From Microbacterium sp. LCT-H2 (lineage in GTDB: Bacteria > Actinomycetota > Actinomycetes > Actinomycetales > Microbacteriaceae), in NCBI RefSeq assembly GCF_001866135.1, contig NZ_MODW01000002.1, positions 124,001 to 188,000 on the forward strand: 64,000 nt of DNA, read 5' to 3'. The position numbers and the translations under genes are program-made. Under the pieces are notes generated by a model. That model was not told where the DNA came from, did no database searches, and worked only from the letters and a program-made list of their open reading frames with translations. Position 1 is the stretch's first letter. Each line of letters opens with the position of its first letter. Below are positions 21,141 to 30,510 of the stretch, in pieces.

Positions 21141-22430
21141 GTGAGCGCTGCGGCAGACCAGACGGCGAAGCTGACGATCGGCGAGACCACCGCCGAATTC
21201 CCCCTGGTGCGCGGTACCGCGGGCCACGACAGCATCGACTTCTCGACGCTGACCCGTCAGACCGGTTACACCGGTCTCGACTACGGCTTCGTCAACACCG
21301 CCTCCACGAAGTCGGACATCACGTTCATCGACGGAGACAAGGGCATCCTGCGCTACCGCGGCTACCCGATCGAGCAGCTCGCCGGCAGTACCAGCTACCT
21401 CGAGGTCGCGTGGCTGCTCATCTACGGCGAGCTGCCGTCCGCCGTCGAGCTGGCGGAGTTCGACGAGAAGATCCGCCGCCACACGCTGCTGCACGAGGAC
21501 CTCAAGCGCTTCTTCTCGGCGCTGCCGCACACCGCGCACCCCATGTCGGTGCTGTCCTCCGCCGTCGCGGCCCTGTCGACGTACTACGAGGGCCAGACCG
21601 ACCCGCACAACCCCGAGCACGTCGAGCTGAACACCATCCGCATGCTCGCCAAGCTTCCGGTCATCGCCGCCTACGCGCACAAGAAGAGCGTCGGCCAGGC
21701 CTTCCTCTACCCGGACAACTCGCTCGGCTTCGTGGAGAACTTCCTGAAGCTGAACTTCGGCGTGAACTCCGAGCCGTACGAGATCAACCCGACCATGGTG
21801 AAGGCCCTCGAGCTGCTGCTGATCCTGCACGAGGACCACGAGCAGAACGCCTCGACCTCCACCGTCCGTCTCGTCGGCTCGACGGGGGCCAACCAGTTCG
21901 CCTCCGTCTCGGCGGGCATCCAGGCCCTTTCCGGGCCCCTGCACGGCGGCGCGAACGAGGCCGTCCTCACGATGCTCGGCCAGATCCGCGACTCGGGTCA
22001 GAGTGTCTCCCGGTTCGTCGAGCGGGTGAAGAACAAGGAAGAGGGCGTGAAGCTCATGGGCTTCGGGCACCGGGTCTACAAGAACTACGACCCGCGCGCC
22101 AAGCTCGTCAAGGAGGCCGCAGACGAGGTGCTGAGCTCGCTCGGCGTCACCGACCCGCTCCTGGACCTCGCGAAGGAGCTCGAGGAGATCGCCCTCGCAG
22201 ACGACTACTTCCGTGAGCGGCGCCTGTATCCGAACGTCGATTTCTACACGGGCGTGATCTACAAGGCGATGGGCTTCCCCACGCGCATGTTCACGGTGCT
22301 GTTCGCGATCGGTCGCCTTCCCGGCTGGCTCGCGCAGTGGCGCGAGCTGCAGCTCGACCCGCAGACGAAGATCGGCCGTCCGCAGCAGCTCTACACCGGG
22401 TCGCCGGAGCGCGCGTTCCCGACGCGCTGA
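21141..22430 (+). CDS. gltA: Citrate synthase
   Basis: Condenses acetyl-CoA and oxaloacetate at the entry to the TCA cycle. The 429-residue length and N-terminal domain with GIDYGFVNTAS-like segments are those of the type II (NADH-sensitive, hexameric) class. The catalytic triad is in place: H268 (GPLHGGANEAV), H310 (GFGHRVYKN) and D367 (YPNVDFYTG), almost the same spacing as the E. coli enzyme. The GTG is preceded by AAGGAGGAGG. The gene ends in a strong terminator and looks monocistronic. Confidence 0.97.
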   Translation: MSAAADQTAKLTIGETTAEFPLVRGTAGHDSIDFSTLTRQTGYTGLDYGFVNTASTKSDITFIDGDKGILRYRGYPIEQLAGSTSYLEVAWLLIYGELPSAVELAEFDEKIRRHTLLHEDLKRFFSALPHTAHPMSVLSSAVAALSTYYEGQTDPHNPEHVELNTIRMLAKLPVIAAYAHKKSVGQAFLYPDNSLGFVENFLKLNFGVNSEPYEINPTMVKALELLLILHEDHEQNASTSTVRLVGSTGANQFASVSAGIQALSGPLHGGANEAVLTMLGQIRDSGQSVSRFVERVKNKEEGVKLMGFGHRVYKNYDPRAKLVKEAADEVLSSLGVTDPLLDLAKELEEIALADDYFRERRLYPNVDFYTGVIYKAMGFPTRMFTVLFAIGRLPGWLAQWRELQLDPQTKIGRPQQLYTGSPERAFPTR

Positions 22431-22448
22431 GCGCGGCGCCGCAGACGC

Positions 22449-22486
22449 CGAAGGCCCCCTCGCACCGGAGTGCGAGGGGGCCTTCG
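22449..22486 (+). terminator. Terminator after gltA
   Basis: CGAAGGCCCCCTCGCA (22449-22464) pairs perfectly with TGCGAGGGGGCCTTCG (22471-22486): 16 bp with a 6-base loop. It lies between convergent genes and may serve the helicase gene too. Confidence 0.85.
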
Positions 22487-22509
22487 CCATTGTGAGGCGT
22501 GAGCTGGGA

Positions 22510-23880
22510 TCAGCGTCCCTGCGCGCCGCGCGTGCCCTGACGGCCCTGGCCGCCCTGACGCTGCGAGCCCGGCGCGCCGCCCTGGCCCGCGGAGCGCGGG
22601 CGACGGCGACGGCGGGACGGCGGGGTGGTCGCGGTGCTCTTCTCGCCGCCCGCCGGCCGCTGCTTCGCGGAGCGCTGCTGCTGCGGCTGCGGGGGAGCCG
22701 GGCGCACGTGCGGAGCACGCTCGGGGACGAGCTCGGTCACGGCGTCGGCGGTGAGGTTCTCCAGCGGTGCCGTGATCGCGGCCTTGCGCAGGAGATCCTT
22801 CACGTCGCGGCGCTGCTCGGGCAGGACCACGGTGACGACGGTGCCCGCCGCCCCGGCTCGCGCCGTGCGGCCCGAGCGGTGCAGGTAGGCCTTGTGCTCG
22901 ACGGGCGGGTCGACGTGGACGACGAGGTCGACGTTGTCGACGTGCACACCGCGGGCCGCGACATCGGTCGCGACGAGGACGCGGACGCCCCCGTCGGCCG
23001 GGTCGGTGGAGAAGGCGCCGAGGTTGCGCTCGCGTGCGTTCTGGGAGAGGTTGCCATGCAGGTCGACGGCGGGGATCCCGGCGGCGGTGAGCTGCTTCGC
23101 GAGCTTCTTCGCCTGGTGCTTGGTGCGCGTGAAGAGGATGCGACGACCGGTGCCCGAGGCGAGGTCGCGCACCAGCACGGTCTTGTTCTCGGGGGAGTCG
23201 ACGACGAGCACCCGGTGGGTCATCTCGCCGACGGGCACGCTCGCCTCGTCGACCTCGTGGCTGACGGCGTTCGTGAGGAACCGGCGGGCGAGGGTGTCGA
23301 TGCCGCGGTCGAGCGTGGCGCTGAACAGCAGGCGCTGACCGTCGGCGGGCGTCGCCGAGAGGATGCGGGTGACGCCGGGGAGGAAGCCGAGGTCGGCCAT
23401 GTGGTCGGCCTCGTCGAGCACGGTGACCTCGATGGCGCTGAGGCGCACGACCTGCTGCTTCATGAGGTCTTCCAGGCGGCCGGGGCAGGCGACGACGATG
23501 TCGACGCCGCCCTGCAGCGCCTGCTCCTGCGGACGCTGGCTGACGCCGCCGAACACAGTGGTGACGCGAAGGCCGACGGCCTCGGCGAGCGGGGCGACGG
23601 TCGCGGCGATCTGGGTGGCCAGCTCGCGGGTGGGGGCGAGCACGAGGCCGCGGGGCAGGCCGGACCGGCGCTTGTGGCCGGAGGCCGCCAGGCGGGCGAC
23701 GAGCGGGAGCGCGAAGGCGATGGTCTTGCCGCTGCCCGTGCGTCCGCGACCGAGGAGGTCACGGCCGGCGAGCGAGTCGGGCAGGGTGTCACGCTGGATC
23801 GCGAACGCCTCGGTCTTCCCGGAGGCGGTGAGAACGGTGGCGAGCTCGGCGGGAACGCCGAGCTCGAGGAAGGAAGGCAT
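22510..23880 (-). CDS. DEAD-box RNA helicase with basic C-terminal tail
   Basis: ATP-dependent RNA helicase probably acting in ribosome assembly or RNA turnover. I start it at the ATG at 23880 (456 residues, MPSFLELGVP), where the family N-terminus begins; a longer frame to 24069 has no similarity. The core shows Walker A GRTGSGKT, PTRELA, the DEAD box LDEADHMADLG, FSATL and HRSGRTARAG. The last 75 residues are Arg/Gln/Gly-rich and disordered, a likely RNA-binding tail. A second, distinct DEAD-box gene lies at 38452. Confidence 0.93.
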   Translation of the reverse strand: MPSFLELGVPAELATVLTASGKTEAFAIQRDTLPDSLAGRDLLGRGRTGSGKTIAFALPLVARLAASGHKRRSGLPRGLVLAPTRELATQIAATVAPLAEAVGLRVTTVFGGVSQRPQEQALQGGVDIVVACPGRLEDLMKQQVVRLSAIEVTVLDEADHMADLGFLPGVTRILSATPADGQRLLFSATLDRGIDTLARRFLTNAVSHEVDEASVPVGEMTHRVLVVDSPENKTVLVRDLASGTGRRILFTRTKHQAKKLAKQLTAAGIPAVDLHGNLSQNARERNLGAFSTDPADGGVRVLVATDVAARGVHVDNVDLVVHVDPPVEHKAYLHRSGRTARAGAAGTVVTVVLPEQRRDVKDLLRKAAITAPLENLTADAVTELVPERAPHVRPAPPQPQQQRSAKQRPAGGEKSTATTPPSRRRRRPRSAGQGGAPGSQRQGGQGRQGTRGAQGR

Positions 23881-24117
23881 GCAGAGAACTCCGTCAGCGC
23901 ACGAGAACGGCGCGGGATAGTGGGGTGAGGTGGGCGAAGACGCAGCGAGTGCGCGTCCGTTCGCCGTGCGAATGGCCAGTTCGGGCTGGAGAGGGGAGCG
24001 CGGGCGCTCGCTTCGGTCCTCGGAGACCCCTAGACGACGACGATGCTGACCGGCCGGCGGCGCGGGCAACGACCCCAGTCTACCAGCGGAGACCGGTCGA
24101 AGGCTGCAGGTGGGCTG

Positions 24118-25071
24118 TCAGGCGTGGAGCGCTTCGTTGAGCGTCACGCCGACGCCGGCCCGACGGACGGCCTCGACCGCGCCCGTGAGCGAGTTGCGAC
24201 GGAAGAGCAGGCCGTCCTGGCCCGAGAGGTCGGCGCCCTTGACGGTCTTGCGTCCGCCATCGGCCGTCGCGGGACCGTCGGCGAGCACGATCTTCGTCCC
24301 GGCGGTGACGTAGAGCCCGGCCTCCACGACGCAGTCGTCGCCGAGGGAGATGCCGATGCCGGCGTTCGCGCCGAGAAGCGTACGGGCGCCGATCGACACG
24401 CGATGCGACCCGCCGCCGGAGAGCGTGCCCATGATCGAGGCGCCGCCGCCGATGTCGCTGCCGTCGCCGACCACCACGCCCTGCGAGATGCGCCCCTCGA
24501 CCATCGAGGCGCCGAGGGTGCCCGCATTGAAGTTGACGAAGCCCTCGTGCATGACCGTGGTGCCGGGGGAGAGGTGGGCGCCGAGCCGTACGCGCGAGGC
24601 GTCGGCGATGCGTACCCCGGCGGGCTGCACGTAGTCGGTGAGACGAGGGAACTTGTCCAGGCCCTGGATCTGGATCCCGGCGCGCTGAAGCTGCGGGCGC
24701 AGGCGTGCGGCATCGGCGGGGAGCAGCGGGCCGGCATTGGTCCAGGCGACGTTCGGCAGGTGACCGAAGATGCCGTCGAGGTTGAGGGTGTTCGGCCGCA
24801 CGAGCAGGTGCGACAGCGCGTGCAGGCGCAGATAGGCGTCCGCGGTGGAGGTCGGGGCCGCGTCCAGGTCGATCGTGAGCTCGACCACCGCGAGGGTGAC
24901 GTCGCGGCGCTCGTCCGGACCGGTCTGCGCGTCGAGCGCGGTGCGCGCGGCGGCGACCTCGGCCTCGGACGGCGTGGAGGAGCGGACCTCCGGGTACCAC
25001 GCGTCGAGGACCGTGCCGTCGCTCGCGGTGGTCGTCAGGCCGAGTCCCCAGACAGATCGTGCGTCGCTCAT
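24118..25071 (-). CDS. dapD: Tetrahydrodipicolinate N-succinyltransferase
   Basis: Transfers succinyl from succinyl-CoA to tetrahydrodipicolinate, the first committed step of the succinylase branch to diaminopimelate. The 317-residue protein begins [12 protein letters not shown] and is of the longer actinobacterial DapD type. The middle and C-terminal parts show the hexapeptide left-handed beta-helix pattern ([35 protein letters not shown]). It is divergent from dapE, whose product acts two steps later, with 66 bp between the starts. Confidence 0.95.
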   Translation of the reverse strand: MSDARSVWGLGLTTTASDGTVLDAWYPEVRSSTPSEAEVAAARTALDAQTGPDERRDVTLAVVELTIDLDAAPTSTADAYLRLHALSHLLVRPNTLNLDGIFGHLPNVAWTNAGPLLPADAARLRPQLQRAGIQIQGLDKFPRLTDYVQPAGVRIADASRVRLGAHLSPGTTVMHEGFVNFNAGTLGASMVEGRISQGVVVGDGSDIGGGASIMGTLSGGGSHRVSIGARTLLGANAGIGISLGDDCVVEAGLYVTAGTKIVLADGPATADGGRKTVKGADLSGQDGLLFRRNSLTGAVEAVRRAGVGVTLNEALHA

Positions 25072-25077
25072 GCCTCC

Positions 25078-25083
25078 ACGGTA
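25078..25083 (-). promoter_or_regulatory. -10 box of leaderless dapD transcript
   Basis: On the minus strand TACCGT is followed by GGAGGC and then the ATG of dapD. The GGAGG abuts the start codon, a spacing useless as a ribosome site, which favours a leaderless message. Confidence 0.6.
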
Positions 25084-25125
25084 TCGCGCCGACGACGGTG
25101 TCCCGTCCCGCATGACGGGCATCAG

Positions 25126-25131
25126 TAGGCT
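25126..25131 (+). promoter_or_regulatory. -10 box of leaderless dapE transcript
   Basis: TAGGCT ends 6 bases before the ATG of dapE. Together with the dapD box 43 bp away it makes a compact divergent promoter pair for two enzymes of one pathway. Confidence 0.6.
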
Positions 25132-25137
25132 GGGGGC

Positions 25138-26211
25138 ATGGTGCTCGATCTGACCGCGTCCTCCGCCGACATCACCCGCGCGATCTGCGACGTCCCGAGT
25201 GTCTCCGGCGACGAGAAGACACTCGCCGACCTGATCGAGGAGGCCGTGTCCGGTCTGCCGCACCTGGAGGTCATCCGGCACGGCAACACGGTCGTCGCCC
25301 GCACGGATCTCGGTCGGGCGCAGCGCGTCGCGATCGCCGGGCACATCGACACCGTGCCCCTCAACGACAACCTGCCCACGCGCGACATCGAGATCGACGG
25401 CGTGCCGTATCTGTGGGGAAGGGGCACCGTCGACATGAAGGCGGGGGTCGCGGTGCAGCTCAAGCTCGCCGCCGAGCTCACCGACCCCGCGATCGACGTG
25501 ACCTGGATGTGGTACGACAACGAGGAGGTCGCGGCGTCCCTGAACGGCCTCGGACTTCTCGCCGCGGCACGACCCGACCTGTTCCAGGCCGACTTCGCCA
25601 TCCTCGGGGAGCCGTCGAACGGTCAGGTCGAAGGCGGGTGCAACGGCACGCTGCGGGCGATCGTGCGGACCACGGGCGTCCGCGCGCACAGCGCCAGGGC
25701 CTGGATCGGCGAGAACGCGATCCATCGCGCGGCCCCCATCCTCACCCGACTGTCCGAGTACCGGGCGCGCGAGGTGATGGTCGAGGGCCTGCTCTATCGG
25801 GAGGGGCTCAGCGCGGTCCGCATCGCGGGAGGAGTCGCGGGCAACGTCATCCCGGACGCCTGCGAGGTCGAGGTCAACTACCGCTTCGCGCCGAGCAAGT
25901 CCGCGGCCGACGCCGAGGCTCACGTCCGAGCGGTCCTCGCCGGATTCGACGTCGAGATCACAGATGCCGCCGAGGGCGCCCGCCCCGGCCTGGACGCGGA
26001 CATCGCGCGCCGGTTCGTCGCGGCTGTCGGTGCGGAGCCGCAGCCGAAGTACGGCTGGACCGACGTGGCGCGCTTCTCGGCCCTCGGCATCCCGGCCGTG
26101 AACTACGGGCCGGGCGATCCGCATCTCGCCCATCACGACGAGGAGCGTGTGCCGCTCGCCCAGATCGACGCCGTCGAGCGGGGTCTGCGCGCATGGCTGA
26201 CGTCGCACTGA
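25138..26211 (+). CDS. dapE: Succinyl-diaminopimelate desuccinylase
   Basis: Zinc-dependent M20 peptidase-fold enzyme that removes succinate to give LL-diaminopimelate for lysine and peptidoglycan. The 357-residue product has the metal-site residues of the family: H69 and D71 (GHIDTVP), D99 (GTVDMKAG), E129/E130 (DNEEVA), E158 (LGEPS) and a C-terminal HHDEE. It belongs to the actinobacterial DapE group. It is divergent from dapD and overlapped by 19 bp at its 3' end by the next gene. Confidence 0.95.
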   Translation: MVLDLTASSADITRAICDVPSVSGDEKTLADLIEEAVSGLPHLEVIRHGNTVVARTDLGRAQRVAIAGHIDTVPLNDNLPTRDIEIDGVPYLWGRGTVDMKAGVAVQLKLAAELTDPAIDVTWMWYDNEEVAASLNGLGLLAAARPDLFQADFAILGEPSNGQVEGGCNGTLRAIVRTTGVRAHSARAWIGENAIHRAAPILTRLSEYRAREVMVEGLLYREGLSAVRIAGGVAGNVIPDACEVEVNYRFAPSKSAADAEAHVRAVLAGFDVEITDAAEGARPGLDADIARRFVAAVGAEPQPKYGWTDVARFSALGIPAVNYGPGDPHLAHHDEERVPLAQIDAVERGLRAWLTSH

Positions 26212-27410
26212 CGCTCGCACGGCGCTGGGCGCGGATGCCGCTGGCTCTGCGCATCGGCATCGTCTACGTCCTCGCACGGGTCGTGACGACCGGATTCCTC
26301 ATCGCCGCTGCCTCCCTGTCCACGGTGTTCTCTCGCTTCGGCGGCGACGCCGGGCTCGTGGACTTCGTCCTCGGCTGGGATGCGCAGTGGTACTGGCAGG
26401 TGGCGGTGCACGGCTATCCCACCGACCTTCCGCTGACCGACGACGGGAAGGTGGCAGAGAACGCCTGGGCGTTCATGCCCGTGTTCGCGTATGCCGCGAA
26501 GGCGTTGGGCTTCGTGCTCGGATCCTGGGGCGCGGGCGCTCTCGTGCTCTCGCTCGGAGCCGGCTACCTGGCCTGTCTCGCCCTGCATCGTCTGCTCCAC
26601 GACCGCATCGGGAACGCGGCGGCGCTGTGGGCCGTCGTCTTCTTCGCGTCCGGACCGCTGGCCGCCCTCTTCCAGGTCGGCTACGCGGAGACGCTCTTCC
26701 TGCTGCTGCTCTTCCTCGCGCTGGATGCGACGATCCGGCGGAAGTACGCGTGGCTGTACGTGCTCATCCCGGTGCTGGGGTTCACCCGCCCCGGGGTGCT
26801 CGCCTTCGCCCTGTACCTCGGCCTGCACGGCATCCTCCGCTGGAGAAATCGCCGCACCGATCCGCTGGGCGCCCGAGAGGTCGTGCACATCGTCGCCCTC
26901 GGTGCGCTCGCGACCGCCACCGGGTTCGCTTGGCAGCTGATCGCCGGTGTCGTGACCGGCGACCCCGGCGCCTACCTCGCCACCGAGCTCGCTTGGCGAC
27001 GACACTGGATCGCCGGCGGCGTCGAGGGCTTCGTGCCCTTCGAGGGATGGGTGCAGGCATCGCAGTTCTGGTTCGAGCTGTGGGGCCTGCCGGCCGGCTG
27101 GGGGCCGGTCGCGCTCATCGTGCTCGTGGTCGCGGCGGCCGCCGCGCTGCTGCTGTCCCCGCAGGTGCGGGCGCTCGGCCCCGACCTCCGTCTCTGGAGC
27201 GCGAGCTACCTGCTCTACCTGCTCGCGGTGTTCTTCCCGCAGTCGAGCACCTTCCGCCTGCTGCTGCCGCTCAGCCCGGCGTGGGGTGCGGTCGCGGTGC
27301 CCCGCTCACGAATCTGGCGCCTCGGGGTGCTGGCACTGTGCCTCGTCGGCCAGTGGGTGTGGATCTACCACGTGTATGCCCTCGGCAGCACGTTCTGGCA
27401 GGTGCCCTGA
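26193..27410 (+). CDS. GT-C fold mannosyltransferase-like membrane protein (PIG-V-like)
   Basis: The 405-residue product has eight to ten hydrophobic segments and an early loop with [19 protein letters not shown]. The acidic residue in an aromatic first loop (WDAQWY) is what the PIG-V and related GT-C lipid-linked mannosyltransferases carry. [15 protein letters not shown] and [15 protein letters not shown] also fit that group. It would transfer a sugar from a polyprenyl donor outside the membrane. The ATG lies within the end of dapE (19-bp overlap), suggesting coupled translation. The acceptor is unknown. Confidence 0.8.
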   Translation: MADVALTLARRWARMPLALRIGIVYVLARVVTTGFLIAAASLSTVFSRFGGDAGLVDFVLGWDAQWYWQVAVHGYPTDLPLTDDGKVAENAWAFMPVFAYAAKALGFVLGSWGAGALVLSLGAGYLACLALHRLLHDRIGNAAALWAVVFFASGPLAALFQVGYAETLFLLLLFLALDATIRRKYAWLYVLIPVLGFTRPGVLAFALYLGLHGILRWRNRRTDPLGAREVVHIVALGALATATGFAWQLIAGVVTGDPGAYLATELAWRRHWIAGGVEGFVPFEGWVQASQFWFELWGLPAGWGPVALIVLVVAAAAALLLSPQVRALGPDLRLWSASYLLYLLAVFFPQSSTFRLLLPLSPAWGAVAVPRSRIWRLGVLALCLVGQWVWIYHVYALGSTFWQVP

Positions 27411-27445
27411 CGACGCGGGGGAGCGGATTGTGTCCCCGCGTCGTC
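27409..27445 (+). terminator. Terminator overlapping the stop of the GT-C gene
   Basis: GACGACGCGGGG (27409-27420) pairs perfectly with CCCCGCGTCGTC (27434-27445): 12 bp with a 13-base loop, starting inside the TGA stop codon. Confidence 0.8.
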
Positions 27446-27465
27446 CACGGCACGGTCGCACCCGA

Positions 27466-27471
27466 TAAACT
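27466..27471 (+). promoter_or_regulatory. Candidate -10 box of the DUF3117 gene
   Basis: TAAACT would start a 26-base leader that contains the GGAGG site at 27486-27490 and a second GGGAG nearer the ATG at 27504. Confidence 0.45.
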
Positions 27472-27503
27472 CGTCCCATACCACCGGAGGAAAGGGAGCC
27501 ACG

Positions 27504-27677
27504 ATGGCAGCGATGAAGCCGAGGACCGGAGACGGACCCATGGAGGCCGTGAAAGAGGGACGACTCATCATCGTGCGTGTTCCGCTCGAAGGAGGAGGCC
27601 GCCTGGTCGTCTCCGTGAACGACGCCGAGGCCAAGGAGCTTCACGACGTGCTCGGTGCCGTCGTGGCCCCGGCCTGA
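27504..27677 (+). CDS. DUF3117 small conserved actinobacterial protein
   Basis: A 57-residue protein beginning MAAMKPRTGDGPMEAVKEGR and continuing RVPLEGGGRLVVSVNDAEAKEL. It matches the compact DUF3117 family that nearly all actinobacteria carry, close to dapE in mycobacteria as well (from memory, Rv1211). The middle looks like a small beta-structured fold with an EVKEG/LVVSVN pattern. Function is unknown. It has its own candidate promoter and a hairpin after it, so it is a separate transcription unit. Confidence 0.9.
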   Translation: MAAMKPRTGDGPMEAVKEGRLIIVRVPLEGGGRLVVSVNDAEAKELHDVLGAVVAPA

Positions 27678-27706
27678 TCGAACCCGGTCCGCGGAAGCGC
27701 GACCGC

Positions 27707-27739
27707 AGAGGGCGAGGGATCGCGGATCCCCCGCCCTCT
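27707..27739. terminator. Hairpin between DUF3117 gene and methyltransferase gene
   Basis: AGAGGGCG and GGGATC on the left pair with GATCCC and CGCCCTCT on the right around a GCG loop, with a single A/C mismatch. It separates convergent genes and probably serves both. Confidence 0.7.
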
Positions 27740-27758
27740 TCGCGTCCGGGGCGTCTGC

Positions 27759-28397
27759 TCAGGCGCGGTCGTCGAGGCGGATCAGCTGCAGCAGGCCCTC
27801 GCCCGCGGGGGAGACGGTCGCCAGCACCGCCGACGACTCCTGCGTCTCCTGGACCAGCGATCGATAGGCGGCGGTGATGTCGTCGCGCTGGACAGGGTCG
27901 GCCACGCGGCCGCCGGCGAGGATGCGGGGCACGAGCACCAGGCCACCGGTACGGGCGAGACGGAGTCCGTGCGAGACGTACTCGATGACGTTCTCGGGGT
28001 CGGCATCGACGAGGACGATGTCGTACGACGCCTCGTTCATGCGGGGGAGCACGTCGATCGCGCGCCCGGCGATGAACCGCGCGCGGGTGGCGGGCACCTT
28101 CGCGTCCGCGAACGCCTGGCGGGCGGCGGCGAGGTGCTCGGGCTCGTTGTCGATCGAGGTCAGCACCGCGTTCGGGGCCCCGCGCAGCAGCCAGAGTCCG
28201 GAGACGCCGGCGCCGGTTCCGATCTCGACGATGGAGCGGGCGGTGCCCGCGGCGGCGAGCACGGCGATCTGCGAGCCGACGACGGCGCTGATCGGGGCCG
28301 CCCCCAGCTCCACGGCGTGGGCGCGAGCGCGGGCGATGGTCTCCGGCTCGACGATGGACTCGCGAAGGAAGCGCGCGTTGGCGTCGTGCTCGCTCAT
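27759..28397 (-). CDS. SAM-dependent O-methyltransferase (class I, COMT-like)
   Basis: The 212-residue protein has the Rossmann SAM site SIVEIGTGAGVSGLWLL near residues 55-71, an acidic residue at the end of strand 2 (TSIDNEPEH), and the DIVLVDADPENVIEYV segment near 125. These match the O-methyltransferase family 3 (catechol/caffeoyl-CoA type), of which actinobacterial members stand near tatB and mrp. The ATG follows an AGGGAGAGG purine stretch. A TACCCT box (minus strand, 28434-28439) would give a leader of about 30 bases. The substrate is unknown. Confidence 0.88.
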   Translation of the reverse strand: MSEHDANARFLRESIVEPETIARARAHAVELGAAPISAVVGSQIAVLAAAGTARSIVEIGTGAGVSGLWLLRGAPNAVLTSIDNEPEHLAAARQAFADAKVPATRARFIAGRAIDVLPRMNEASYDIVLVDADPENVIEYVSHGLRLARTGGLVLVPRILAGGRVADPVQRDDITAAYRSLVQETQESSAVLATVSPAGEGLLQLIRLDDRA

Positions 28398-28475
28398 GAC
28401 CTGCCTCTCCCTGCGTGCATGGCTGATGTGTCCAGGGTATTCGCTCACCGCGCGCAGAGCCCGCAGGCGCGGCGG

Positions 28476-28481
28476 TAGCCT
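28476..28481 (+). promoter_or_regulatory. -10 box of leaderless tatB transcript
   Basis: TAGCCT ends exactly 6 bases before the ATG of tatB, and no ribosome site is present. Confidence 0.55.
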
Positions 28482-28487
28482 GGTCAC

Positions 28488-28862
28488 ATGACGTTCGGCC
28501 TCACCTTCGAGAAGCTGCTGCTCATCGGCCTGATCGCAGTGCTGATCATCGGCCCCGAGCGTCTGCCGCGTGCCGCGGAGGCCTTCGCGAGCATCGTGCG
28601 CAAGGCCGGCGAGTACATCCGCGACACGAAGTCCCGCGTCCGCGAGGAGATGGGTCCGGAACTCGACGACGTGGACTGGCGCAAGCTGGACCCGCGGCAG
28701 TACGACCCCCGGCGCATCATCCGCGACGCGCTCCTGGAGGAGCCGGAGCCCGCGACCCCCGCGCAGGCGACCGCGACGATCGCGGAGCCGGTGGCCCCGC
28801 GCACCGCGCCGCCGACCTTCAGCGCGGAGAACCGACCGCCGTTCGACACCGAGGCGACCTGA
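28488..28862 (+). CDS. tatB: Twin-arginine translocase subunit TatB
   Basis: TatB is the single-span receptor subunit of the twin-arginine export pathway for folded proteins. The 124-residue product has the N-terminal membrane segment (about 7-21), the hinge GPERLP at 22-27, an amphipathic helix (about 28-60) and a charged Pro/Ala-rich tail. The GPERLP hinge and the length favour TatB over TatA. tatA and tatC are not in the window. Confidence 0.9.
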   Translation: MTFGLTFEKLLLIGLIAVLIIGPERLPRAAEAFASIVRKAGEYIRDTKSRVREEMGPELDDVDWRKLDPRQYDPRRIIRDALLEEPEPATPAQATATIAEPVAPRTAPPTFSAENRPPFDTEAT

Positions 28863-28871
28863 GTCGTCCGT

Positions 28872-29366
28872 TCAGGAGATCCGGGCCCGCAGCATCGCCA
28901 GCTCCTCCTCGCTGAAGAGCGAGCGCGGGATGGCGGTGGCGACCGAGGAGTCGCGCACCTTGAAGATCACGGCGTCCCTGCCGACACGGAGGCTCTGGAA
29001 CGTGCGGTACGGGATCTCGGAGCGGCGGCGATCGCTTCCCAGCTGCAGCCTGTCCTCGTCCAGCGCGACCCAGACCACGCTCTCGACCGGCATCGCGGTA
29101 CGGACGGCCCTGCGGGCGCTCGAGGTGGTCAGGATCACCGCGTAGGCACCCAGCGCCACCGTCATGGCGGGCAGCCAGGCGACGATCGTGCTGACCTCCG
29201 CTCCGCGGGAGAGGAGGGCGTTGAGCGTGAAGACGGAGAGGACCAGTCCGGCGGCGAGTGCGACCCACATCACGATCGCGACGGGTCTGGTTAGGGAGTA
29301 CACGGCGGCGTCACGTGCCATCCGCCGCAGCAGGCTCTCATCCACGGTCACAGAACGGTGCGGCAT
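28872..29366 (-). CDS. YcxB-like two-span membrane protein
   Basis: The 164-residue product (MPHRSVTVDESLLRRM) has two membrane segments near residues 29-50 and 57-80. A cytoplasmic beta-rich domain follows, with SEIPYRTFQSLRVGRDAVIF and RSLFSEEELAMLRARI, the pattern of the YcxB-like domain. Function of the family is unknown. It lies 22 bp downstream of mrp on the same strand and may be read from the mrp operon. An AAGGAT hexamer 6 bases before its ATG could also give a leaderless message. Confidence 0.72.
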   Translation of the reverse strand: MPHRSVTVDESLLRRMARDAAVYSLTRPVAIVMWVALAAGLVLSVFTLNALLSRGAEVSTIVAWLPAMTVALGAYAVILTTSSARRAVRTAMPVESVVWVALDEDRLQLGSDRRRSEIPYRTFQSLRVGRDAVIFKVRDSSVATAIPRSLFSEEELAMLRARIS

Positions 29367-29388
29367 CCGTCCATCCTTCCACGCGGCC

Positions 29389-30510
29389 TCATCCGATCGA
29401 CATCGGCAGCGAGCGTCCGGCGAGGCCACGGCCCCGTCGGGCGAGGCCGGCGGCCATCGTCCGGATCGCCTGCGCGGCGGCGTCGTCCGGCGCGGAGGTG
29501 ACGACCGGGACGCCCTCGTCCCCGCCCTGACGGAGTGCCGGACTGAGCGGGATGGAGGCCAGCAGCGGCACCGGCGCGCCGGGCTCGGACAGCGCCTCCG
29601 CGACCGCTGCACCGCCGCCCGCACCGAACAGGTCGACGACGGTGCCGTCGGGGAGGGTGTACGCGGACATGTTCTCGATCACGCCGATCACGCGCTGACC
29701 GGTCTGGCGCGCCACGAGTCCGCTGCGGATGGCCACGTCGGAGGCCGCTGCCTGGGGAGTGGTGACCACGAGCACCTCGGCGTGCGGGAGGAGCTGCCCG
29801 ATCGAGATGGCGATGTCGCCGGTGCCCGGCGGCATGTCGATGAGCAGGACGTCGAGGTCGCCGAAGAAGACGTCGGTGAGGAACTGCGAGACCGTGCGGT
29901 GCAGCATCGGTCCGCGCCAGGCCACGACGGACTCCCCGTCGCGGAGGAACATCCCGATGGAGATGGTCTTCACCCCGTGGGCGACCGGCGGCAGCATGAG
30001 GTCGTCGATGCGCGTCGGCTGCGTGCCGGCGGGGATGCCGAGCAGTCCGGGGATCGAGAAGCCGTGCACGTCCGCATCCACCAGGCCGACGGCGAGGCCC
30101 TGGTCGGCGAGGGCGACCGCGAGGTTCGCGGTGACCGTCGACTTGCCGACGCCGCCCTTGCCGCTGGAGACGAGGATCACGCGGGTGAGGGAATCCGGCC
30201 CGAAGGGCATGTGCCGTGCCGGGCGTCCCGCGCGAAGCCGCTCGGTGAGGGCCTTGCGCTCGGCCGGGGTCATCACCCCCACCTCGACCTCGACGTCCGT
30301 GACCCCGGGGACCGCGGCCGCGGCACCGCGCACGTCGCGCTCGATGCGGTCGGCGGCGGGGCATCCGACGATTGTCAGCACGATGCCCACACGCGCCACC
30401 CCGTCCTCGACCGAGATGTCGCGCACCATGTCGAGGTCGCCGATCGGTCGCCGCAGCTCCGGATCGGTCACCGCCGCCACCGCGGCCCTGACGTTCTCGG
30501 CCGCGGTCAT
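29389..30510 (-). CDS. mrp: Mrp/NBP35-family iron-sulfur carrier ATPase
   Basis: Deviant P-loop ATPase thought to deliver Fe-S clusters to target proteins. The 373-residue protein has an N-terminal MIP18/DUF59 domain (about 1-80, with TDPELRRPIGDLDMV and IVGCPAADRI), the P-loop SSGKGGVGKST at 115-125, and DMPPGTGDIAISIGQ. The C-terminal CxxC of E. coli-type Mrp proteins, which binds the bridging cluster, is absent: after ENMSAYT the sequence reads LPDGTVVDLFG. The start overlaps the upstream DUF1003 gene by 4 bp. Confidence 0.92.
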   Translation of the reverse strand: MTAAENVRAAVAAVTDPELRRPIGDLDMVRDISVEDGVARVGIVLTIVGCPAADRIERDVRGAAAAVPGVTDVEVEVGVMTPAERKALTERLRAGRPARHMPFGPDSLTRVILVSSGKGGVGKSTVTANLAVALADQGLAVGLVDADVHGFSIPGLLGIPAGTQPTRIDDLMLPPVAHGVKTISIGMFLRDGESVVAWRGPMLHRTVSQFLTDVFFGDLDVLLIDMPPGTGDIAISIGQLLPHAEVLVVTTPQAAASDVAIRSGLVARQTGQRVIGVIENMSAYTLPDGTVVDLFGAGGGAAVAEALSEPGAPVPLLASIPLSPALRQGGDEGVPVVTSAPDDAAAQAIRTMAAGLARRGRGLAGRSLPMSIG

